From assembly GCF_009792235.1 (NCBI RefSeq), contig NZ_CP046973.1, positions 1,922,001 through 1,986,000 on the forward strand: a DNA stretch of 64,000 nucleotides. Direction: 5' to 3'. Origin of the DNA: Microcystis aeruginosa FD4. Its GTDB lineage: Bacteria; Cyanobacteriota; Cyanobacteriia; Cyanobacteriales; Microcystaceae. Below, one piece after another: positions 17,389-23,938 of the stretch; the first letter of the stretch is position 1, and every line of letters starts with the position of its first letter. A program made the position numbers and the translations under genes. Under the pieces are notes generated by a model. It saw nothing but the letters and a program-made list of their open reading frames with translations, was not told the origin of the DNA and did not search any database.

Positions 17389-18346
17389 GTGGTGATTCGG
17401 TAGTAGTGATGGCGGCTTAATCCTTTGCTTTGCTGTGCATTGTAGTCATGGATAAAATACCAAAGGACTCCCCAACGTGATTCTCCATTTTTTTAGAGAA
17501 AGATAGACTCTCTCTCACCAGCCGAGAAATCCTTTGTCGAAAGGTATTATTTAATCTTTCAATAGGATTAGTTTGACCAGTTTCTTTTCCGACCGGTCGA
17601 TGACGTTTACTAGGAATTACTGTCTTATAGGACTCCCAAAAGTCTGTGTAAGCAACCGCGCATTGTCGGTAAACGCCTGGTAAACTGACCCCAAAGTTTT
17701 TTGGCTGATTGACGACTCCTATCTCCGCGCATAGCAACCAATAATTTCTCTTGTCTTTCTATCAATTAACCGCCAAATATAAACTTTTATCGTCTTAGAA
17801 AAAACAAAAGACCACATCTCATCACATTCTCTAACCAATTTACCTTTTGGTTTGTCCGAAACCTTTATTTGACGGGGGACAGCCGCCAGTTTATTGTTGA
17901 CATAATTTTGTAACTATGACCAACTTACCCCTGTTACTCTAGCAATTCCTCGTCAGGAAATTCGTTCGAGTAAGAGTTTATCAATTAATTGTTTAGTTTC
18001 GTCAGACACGGTTTTATTAGTGGGATTGATCACAAACGGTTGACCACATTCTTTACATTGACGTTTGGGTTTTCCCTTATGAATAGAACCATTCTTGATC
18101 CTATGGTGAGAACCACAACGCTTGACAGGGGAATAGAGGTGAACTAGGGGGGGGACTTGGTTCGGTGCTAGACTGATATTTGAGTAAGCCAGACAGGAGC
18201 CAGAAAAAGATATTTATCAGAAAAGTCATGAGCAAGCTAGAGGTTTAAAGACTGAGCGGGTTCCAATTATTTTTATTAATAAATATTTTACACAATTCAT
18301 ACCAGGTAAGCAAGAGAGCTACGCCACTACTACCGAATCATTACCC
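17389..18346 (-). mobile_element. IS1-family insertion sequence, degenerate
   Basis: About 958 bases bounded by matching inverted ends, GGTGATTCGGTAGTAGTG at the left and its complement at 18329-18346. The minus strand carries an IS1-type transposase in pieces: a zinc-finger part (HHRIKNGSIHKGKPKRQCKE), a middle part, and a C-terminal part with DFWESYKTVIPSKRHRPVGK and TNPIERLNNTFRQRISRLVR. Internal stops (for example after LLLERIS) and frame changes make it a pseudogene, unless programmed frameshifting rescues part of it. Its insertion truncates the FUSC gene at 18347. Confidence 0.82.
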
Positions 18347-19066
18347 ACTAGCTAATTCAGCTTGACGGCGGCTTAAATCTAAGATTTTGGCACTTTGAGC
18401 TTGTCCTTGATAAGCGGCGGCCACAGTTTGAAAATAACTGACACTCTTTTCTAGTAAAGTGCCAATTCTTCGGGGTAGGGAACGTCTCTGCCAAATCGGC
18501 CAAAGATAGTAACTAATGACTGCCAAAGCTCCCCCCAGCACAGTATGAAAAACTCTTGTCTCGGCTAACTGCCAATCTTTGGGTACGTCTAGATCTAGAA
18601 TCAGCACAATTAGCATGGTCAGAAAGAGCATAAAGAAAGCATAATTGACAAAACGGAAGGCAGCAGTTAGGGCAGCTAAGACAATTGGAATTATTATTAG
18701 TAGGTTTAGATATTGAATCTGCAAAACTATGGGGGTTGCTAAGATTACTCCTAAAATAGTGCCGCCAAGGCGCTGTATAGCCTTTTGGATTGTGCCACCA
18801 TAATCTGGCTGGAGAACAAACAGCACTGTTAAAGCTATCCAATAACCGTGATGCCAATGGAGTAGAATGGATACCAACATGGCAAAAGTAGTGACAGTGG
18901 CTAGACGCATGGCCGCAGTAAAATTAATCGACTCAAAAGTCCAGTTATTTTTCAACATTTCCCAAAGGTGACAGGGGTTAAGGGAACTGATGGTCGTGCC
19001 ACCTTGACTTGCCTTTGGTGATCGAGGAGTAGGGTAATAGTGGCATCAATTTGTTCTGCCAGATTG
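18347..19066 (-). pseudogene. FUSC-family transporter, truncated at both ends and frameshifted
   Basis: The best-preserved part (ATG 18958 down to 18347) is a membrane domain with five to six hydrophobic segments and the FUSC-type pattern GYWIALTVLFVLQPDYGGT followed by RLGGTILGVILA, as in aromatic-acid exporters of the YccS/AaeB type. Upstream, in another frame, 18960-19066 encodes LAEQIDATITLLLDHQRQ, which fits the linker region just before this domain. The 5' half is lost at the family-2 MITE (19067) and the 3' end at the IS1-like element. Confidence 0.75.
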
Positions 19067-19179
19067 GGCGTTGCTGAATCAAGGTATGAATGACAACCTT
19101 GCACCCATCCAAAAGTTAGTTTGGGTCTAGGTTTTAAAAATCCCACAAAAGAAGATTCATATCTCAAATCAGCAACGCC
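19067..19179. mobile_element. Family-2 MITE (113 bp)
   Basis: Ends GGCGTTGCTGAATC and ATCAGCAACGCC form terminal inverted repeats. The interior matches the copy at 44065-44178 in reverse orientation (for example AAATCCCACAAAAGAAG). It lies exactly at the junction between the FUSC remnant and a vapC remnant. No obvious target duplication flanks it, which suggests a deletion at this point. Confidence 0.82.
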
Positions 19180-19503
19180 AAAAAACGTTCATCTGCTGTG
19201 ACCATTTGACAGCTTTTATGCACTGCCAAAGCTAGATAAACATAATCATAAACCGCCTGTTGTATTCTCACAGCAATCTGTACTATCACTAAAAATCCGC
19301 CCCGAATAATGTTGATGTATCTCTTCAAAAATTCGCCTCGATTCAGCGTGAGTGCGTGTCTGAGTTGTAGTTTTATCTAGGCTTGGTGCTGGTTTAAACG
19401 TTACTGTCACCTCTAAATCAGTTTCTTTAACTTCCACGGGAATATCTAAATGCAATATTCGGTCTTCACCCACAGGAGAACGTAATTTAACTTGCTGTAT
19501 CAT
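19180..19503 (-). pseudogene. VapBC toxin-antitoxin remnant: antitoxin with toxin C-terminal tail
   Basis: The antitoxin-like frame starts at ATG 19503 (MIQQVKLRSPVGEDRILHL), preceded by the ribosome site GGAAA. It runs to a stop at 19246 and resembles DUF104/VapB-type partners. Overlapping its end in another frame is IQQAVYDYVYLALAVHKSCQ followed by MVTADERFLAL, the C-terminal part of a PIN-domain toxin with its conserved Asp residues. This frame ends in the family-2 MITE. The N-terminal two thirds of the toxin are missing, apparently deleted, so the toxin is dead and only the antitoxin could be made. Confidence 0.7.
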
Positions 19504-19675
19504 AGTTATTTCCTTTCCTTTTTTAGCGAGTAATCGACGGTAAACCTCTTGCTACTATAATAGCTATTTATGTCATTTGAGCGCAAACCACTTGACACTG
19601 CGACTATTTTGTGCAAACAATCGCCAATTTTTCAAGACCCCTGTAACAAAAATTAACATTTATTGCAAGAAATCA

Positions 19676-19742
19676 AAGAAAACGGGTTTCTAAATAGTTT
19701 CTCGGAGAAAACCGTTTTCTAAATAGAAACCCGTTTTCTAAA
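19676..19742. repeat. Palindromic dispersed repeat (AGAAACCCGTTTTCT)
   Basis: Three nearby copies of the GAAAACGGGTTTCT/AGAAACCCGTTTTCT palindromic unit form a hairpin-rich stretch between the vapBC remnant and the PIN gene. The same unit occurs at 20566-20599. It is an extragenic palindrome and no gene is present. Confidence 0.75.
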
Positions 19743-19752
19743 ATACCCTAAG

Positions 19753-20190
19753 TCATAACTCATGATTAATAATTGAGCGAATGTCTTGTATAAATTGCGA
19801 TGGCGTTTGTATAATTATTCCTGTCTGTTCAGCAACTTGTGACGTAAAATCTTTGGTGTTTAAGCTTAGTAATCTATCTGCATTAGCCAATAAAGCGGCT
19901 GCAAGAATAGGAGCATCTTTTTCTTCAATAATTTTACAAAATTGTAAGAATTGTTCTTGAGATGGATTCGGTAAAATTTCAGGATTTATCTGGCTGATAA
20001 GTTGCTTGAAAATAGGAAGTGCTAAGGGAATTTTTTTATAAAGATTTCGCTGGCATTCTTCTAACACTTGTTCTGAAATAAGTATTTTAAATAAGCCAAT
20101 TTCAGCCATTGTCAGCACTGCTCGACTTGCACCTGTTTTAGAAGCTGCACCAGCAATTAAGATACTAGAATCAGCAAAAATCCTCTTCAT
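19753..20190 (-). CDS. PIN-domain toxin
   Basis: 145-residue PIN-domain protein, a presumed RNase toxin. The first conserved acidic residue is in FADSSILIAGA, the next acidic group is in EEKDAPILAAAL, and another is in LLSLNTKDF, matching the PIN pattern of Asp residues around a metal site. The gene begins two bases after its partner antitoxin gene ends, as expected for a type II toxin-antitoxin pair. The target is unknown. It sits in a region of decayed elements, consistent with an accessory maintenance module. Confidence 0.85.
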   Translation of the reverse strand: MKRIFADSSILIAGAASKTGASRAVLTMAEIGLFKILISEQVLEECQRNLYKKIPLALPIFKQLISQINPEILPNPSQEQFLQFCKIIEEKDAPILAAALLANADRLLSLNTKDFTSQVAEQTGIIIQTPSQFIQDIRSIINHEL

Positions 20191-20191
20191 C

Positions 20192-20455
20192 TTAATGTTT
20201 TTCTTGGTATATTTTTTGCCTTTCTTCGTCTAATTCTTGTAATAAATCATTTAGTGTAACATTGGCTTCTTCTCGAATTGTTGTAATTTGGTCAGACAGT
20301 TGAGGGACGTTGGGTTGTTGTAAAGTCAACAAAATAATACCCTCAATTTCTATTAAATTTAATAAATCTCCTTCGCAAATATTGAGTTTATCTTGGATAG
20401 CTTGAGGAACATTAATTGTTCCATTTTTTTCTAAGCGAATAGCAAAAGACTTCAT
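20192..20455 (-). CDS. AbrB/SpoVT-type antitoxin
   Basis: 87-residue protein with an N-terminal swapped-hairpin AbrB DNA-binding domain (IRLEKNGTINVPQAIQDKLN, then EGDLLNLIEIEG). The C-terminal helical tail (LNDLLQELDEERQKIYQEKH) probably wraps the PIN toxin encoded directly downstream. Antitoxins of this type repress their own promoter, which would lie in 20456-20560. The pair looks intact. Confidence 0.83.
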   Translation of the reverse strand: MKSFAIRLEKNGTINVPQAIQDKLNICEGDLLNLIEIEGIILLTLQQPNVPQLSDQITTIREEANVTLNDLLQELDEERQKIYQEKH

Positions 20456-20565
20456 GATTGATATTTATTGACGTAATTTATTTAAAAAAATAGCATTTTT
20501 TGATAGTGCGGTCTGCTCCTCAGTATTTTTGGCACGCTTATCTCGTAGTGCGCTCAAAAAAATCC

Positions 20566-20599
20566 AGAAAACGGGTTTCTCGAAGAAACCCGTTTTCTA
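20566..20599. repeat. Palindromic dispersed repeat, second locus
   Basis: AGAAACGGGTTTCT-type unit followed by its complement (GAAGAAACCCGTTTTCT) gives a near-perfect hairpin directly at the 3' boundary of the P-type ATPase remnant. It is the same repeat as at 19676-19742. Confidence 0.7.
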
Positions 20600-20846
20600 A
20601 GGGGTTACCGGGTTGAGTCCCCAAAATGCCCCGACTGCCACCACTAACAGGTTGGGCAGAGTAGCGATCGCCAAACTCCTGTATGCAGTCGCAAGGGTAT
20701 GCCGCGCCAGAGCAAAGGTGTAGCCGAGGGGCTGGATATCTTGGCTATGCAAAATGACATCTGCGGCCGCTTCAAAATCCCCTCTCCCTAGAGAAATGAC
20801 CACCTGATCCTCAGGCTGGCAGCGGCGACGTAGATGATACCAGTTT
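20597..20846 (-). pseudogene. P-type ATPase, C-terminal remnant
   Basis: The translation SLGRGDFEAAADVILHSQDI followed by FALARHTLATAYRSLAIATL resembles the end of the haloacid-dehalogenase domain and the final membrane helices of heavy-metal P1B-type ATPases (the AAADV..L motif followed by a helix pair). Only about 80 residues remain, about a tenth of a full enzyme. The upstream edge abuts an IS end (about 20847) and the downstream edge the palindromic repeat. Confidence 0.55.
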
Positions 20847-20913
20847 TCGACTTCCATCTAAAAATCGAAAGAAAAGCACCCCCTCATTATGCCATAAAAA
20901 AATTATACAAGAA
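20843..20913. mobile_element. IS end fragment (same as 16907-16976)
   Basis: CTTCCATCTAAAAATCGAAA to ATAAAAAAATTATACAAG closely matches the outer 70 bases of the IS5-like fragment at 16907-16976. Only the terminus is present. It marks an IS-mediated breakpoint at the ATPase remnant. Confidence 0.65.
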
Positions 20914-20963
20914 GTGCATTTAGCTAATCTAAGGATAGGCGGTCAAAGTGCGTCTTGGCTTAA

Positions 20964-21172
20964 TAAGTAGGGTTTGCTGAAAAAGTTTGTTGGTGGGGTT
21001 AGGAGTCAGGAGTCAGGAGTCAGGAGAATTAAGAATGAATAATAATCAGAACATTAGATTTTTTCGACTTGTTCAAAGATGAACGTAGGTGGGGTTGAAG
21101 CATGAAACCCAACGCCCGCACGGGTTACGCTACCGCTAACCCATCCTACAAATAATTGTGCCTCCCTACTTA
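20964..21172. repeat. Half family-1 MITE and inverted copy of the 11.2-kb dispersed repeat
   Basis: TAAGTA followed by GGGTTTGCTGAAAAAG (from 20970) is a single family-1 end. It continues with GGAGTCA repeats and has no partner end. From 21077 to 21166 is an inverted copy of the repeat at 11176-11272 (AACGTAGGTGGGGTTGAAGC through CCATCCTACAAATAATTG). No gene is supported. Confidence 0.7.
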
Positions 21173-21386
21173 GGGCTGGCTGAAAAAGTACGGGCGAAGC
21201 ATTCGGATAGAAAATCTACGGTTTCACCGATAGGTTATTGCCCGAATGCTTCGCCCCTACAGGGCGCGGGCTGATGAAGACGCAAGGTTTTGAACCACGA
21301 TTCTCTCAAAATCTTGCACCTGTGAGAGCAAAACAGGACACTAAAACCCTTACCTTGTCTATATTTCACATTTATTCAGCAAACCC
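21173..21386. mobile_element. Family-1 MITE, copy d (214 bp)
   Basis: Starts GGGCTGGCTGAAAAAG and ends TTATTCAGCAAACCC, with TACTTA on both sides (21167-21172, 21387-21392). The interior differs from the other copies and contains an inverted repeat around GGGCGAAGCATTCGG. It lies between the ATPase remnant and narB. Confidence 0.87.
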
Positions 21387-21473
21387 TACTTAGCAATTCT
21401 TTAAAGACAAACTACCCACCAGATTTTGGAAAATTGGCATAACAAAAATAACTAAAGGGAAAGCCAAATTTGA

Positions 21474-23696
21474 TTAGGGAGTTGCCAGAAATTGACCAGG
21501 AGATAATTCGGCATTAACTAAAGACTTCAACGGGATTAATTTGACAGCACAAGCTTTTAATTCTGGTTGCAGGGAAATCGGACAAGCGGCCGGATGGGTG
21601 AGACTATTAGCCTCAGCATTTTCTGCCCATAAAGCCCCCCAGTGCATCGGCACAAAGACACAATTAGGAGCAATTGCTTTGGTAATTAAAGCGGGAAAAC
21701 GGGCAAAACCGCGACGAGAACGCACCTCCACCCATTCCCCTGCTTCTATGCCCAATTTTGCCGCATCTTGGGGATGAATTTCCAGAAAAGGTGCGGGGTG
21801 CATTTTGACAATTTTCTCGATGCGGCCGGTGCGGGTTTGGGTGTGCCAGTGACCGTACAAGCGCCCCACGGTTAACACGAGGGGATAATCATCGTCGGGG
21901 GGTTCCGCTAGACCTTTACTGTGGTAGGCGGCGAAAACAGCACGACCATCGGCAGTATTAAATTTACCATCGGTATAAAGGCGTTTTGCGGCTGTTTTTT
22001 GGCTTTTATCGTCATCTTTAACTAAATTCCCTAGTAATTCCCCGGAATTAGCGGTTTTAGGGGCGGAAATTTCATCGATGGAATCGGGCCACGGTCGGGG
22101 AGTCTCGGCCAGGCGATCATAATTAATCCCTGTCATATCACAAGGACGTTTATATGTCAAGCGGGCAAACTCGGAATATACCTCGGCCGAATCCTGAAAA
22201 TTAAATTGTGCCTGAAAACCCAAACGGCGACCAACTTCGGCAAAAATTTGCCAGTCGGCCTGAGCTTGTCCCACGGGAGGGCGAAAAGCCTTATTTAACG
22301 TCACCATGCGCTCAGAATTGGTCATTGTTCCCGTTTTTTCGCCCCATTGGGCCGCTGGCAGTAATAAATGGGCATAGGCGCTGGTTTCTGTGGGATAGTA
22401 GGCATCCTGATAGATAGTAAAAGGTGATTTTAACAAGGCCGCCTTGGTACGTTCTAGATCAGGCATACTAACAGCCGGATTAGTAGCGGCAATCCAAAGA
22501 AGTTTGACATCTCCCGTCTCTAAACCAGTAATCATACTCCAAGCGTCGCGACCAGGGACCGGAGAAATCCGACCAGCAGGTAAACCCCAAGCTTGTTCCA
22601 CTTCGGCCCGGTGTTGGGGATTTTTGACGGAACGATAACCGGGGAGAAGATGGCAGAGGCCGCCAGCTTCCCGTCCTCCCATGGCGTTGGGTTGTCCGGT
22701 TAGGGAAAAAGGACCAGCCCCCGGTTTACCGATATTAGCCGTCATTAGGTGTAAATTGATTAAAGTGCGGGCTTTGGCCGTGCCTTCGCTGGATTGATTG
22801 ATACCCATCGACCAGAGGGAAAGCACTCTTTTCGATTCGGCCCAGTAGCGGGCAGCCTGTTCTAAATCGTCGATGGGGATACCGCATTTAGGGGCGACGA
22901 TTTCGGGGGGATAATGGCGGATAATTTCGGCGTATTTGGGGAAATCCCTGGTGCATTTATCGATAAAATAGGTATCGATCGCACCCCAACCCAGTAACAG
23001 GTGGGCAATACCGTTAAATAGGTCAATATCGGTCCCCGGGTTAATGGCTAGGTGGAGATTAGCGGCCTCGGCGGTTTTAGTGCTGCGGGGATCGACGACG
23101 ATTAATTTCGCTTCTTTGTTACGTTTGAGGTACTTGTGCAGACGGTTAAAGATGATGGGGTGACATTCGGCTGTATTTGTCCCCACCAGAAAGGCACAAT
23201 CGGTTAATTCTAGGTCATCGTAACAGCAGGGGGGACCGTCGGAACCGAAACTGTCAAGGTAAGCGGCCACGGCCGAAGACATACAAAGACGGGAATTAGC
23301 ATCAAAGTTATTGACTCCCAGACAGCCCTTGACCAGTTTTTGGGCGATGTAGTAATCTTCGGTGTGAAATTGTCCCGAACCGTATAGACAGATACTTTCC
23401 TTTTCCCCCTGAGCGATTAGAGTTTGCATCTGGTTAACGATGCGCTCAAGGGCCTCTTCCCAAGTACAAGGACGAAATTGCTCTTGGAGAGAATCGCGGA
23501 TCATCGGGGTTTTGAGGCGATTTTTATCGATTGATTCCGCTACGGTAGCCCCCTTGACACAGATCATACCTTGACTGGAGGGGTGGGACTTGTCCCCAAA
23601 GACTTTCCATGCTTGTCCGGCCGACGCGCCGGGGGTGACTGTCAAACCACAACCTACTCCACAGTAAGGACATTGGGTTTTTGTAGATTCAGTCAT
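21474..23696 (-). CDS. narB: Assimilatory nitrate reductase (molybdopterin, [4Fe-4S])
   Basis: 740-residue ferredoxin-dependent nitrate reductase that reduces nitrate to nitrite in the cytoplasm. The N-terminal [4Fe-4S] ligands are Cys9, Cys12 and Cys16 (CPYCGVGCG) and Cys46. Downstream are the bis-MGD-binding blocks of the DMSO-reductase family: NSRLCMSSAVAAY with the molybdenum-ligand Cys, VGTNTAECHPI, GINQSSEGTAKARTLINLHL and the C-terminal HPQDAAKLGIEAGEWVEV region. The length is normal. Neither nir nor nrt genes are adjacent, so narB stands alone here. A perfect NtcA-type box lies about 73 bases upstream of the start codon, which fits nitrogen control. Confidence 0.95.
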   Translation of the reverse strand: MTESTKTQCPYCGVGCGLTVTPGASAGQAWKVFGDKSHPSSQGMICVKGATVAESIDKNRLKTPMIRDSLQEQFRPCTWEEALERIVNQMQTLIAQGEKESICLYGSGQFHTEDYYIAQKLVKGCLGVNNFDANSRLCMSSAVAAYLDSFGSDGPPCCYDDLELTDCAFLVGTNTAECHPIIFNRLHKYLKRNKEAKLIVVDPRSTKTAEAANLHLAINPGTDIDLFNGIAHLLLGWGAIDTYFIDKCTRDFPKYAEIIRHYPPEIVAPKCGIPIDDLEQAARYWAESKRVLSLWSMGINQSSEGTAKARTLINLHLMTANIGKPGAGPFSLTGQPNAMGGREAGGLCHLLPGYRSVKNPQHRAEVEQAWGLPAGRISPVPGRDAWSMITGLETGDVKLLWIAATNPAVSMPDLERTKAALLKSPFTIYQDAYYPTETSAYAHLLLPAAQWGEKTGTMTNSERMVTLNKAFRPPVGQAQADWQIFAEVGRRLGFQAQFNFQDSAEVYSEFARLTYKRPCDMTGINYDRLAETPRPWPDSIDEISAPKTANSGELLGNLVKDDDKSQKTAAKRLYTDGKFNTADGRAVFAAYHSKGLAEPPDDDYPLVLTVGRLYGHWHTQTRTGRIEKIVKMHPAPFLEIHPQDAAKLGIEAGEWVEVRSRRGFARFPALITKAIAPNCVFVPMHWGALWAENAEANSLTHPAACPISLQPELKACAVKLIPLKSLVNAELSPGQFLATP

Positions 23697-23768
23697 AAGC
23701 AGTGGGTCTGATTGGTGGCGCTATCTTTGGGCATACTAAGATAGTCCGCAGATTTTCTCGGCAAAATT

Positions 23769-23782
23769 GTAGTTATTAATAC
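23769..23782 (-). promoter_or_regulatory. Putative NtcA binding site upstream of narB
   Basis: GTAGTTATTAATAC matches the NtcA consensus GTA-N8-TAC exactly, inside a wider palindrome (TTGTAGTTATTAATACAA). On the minus strand a candidate -10 (TATCTT) lies about 25 bases downstream, close to the usual spacing of class II NtcA promoters. The binding itself is inferred from sequence and context. Confidence 0.7.
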
Positions 23783-23938
23783 AATTTATTGCAAGCCTTA
23801 GCTAAATTGCCATTTTCGTGATGCAAATCGCGCATTACAACTGGCTAGATAAAAAGCATACACTTGTTCTCGTGTTGAAAAAGAATCGGGATAGGATAAT
23901 AGTAGTCTCTAGGGTGGGGAAAAAGTTTTCAGCCAGTC

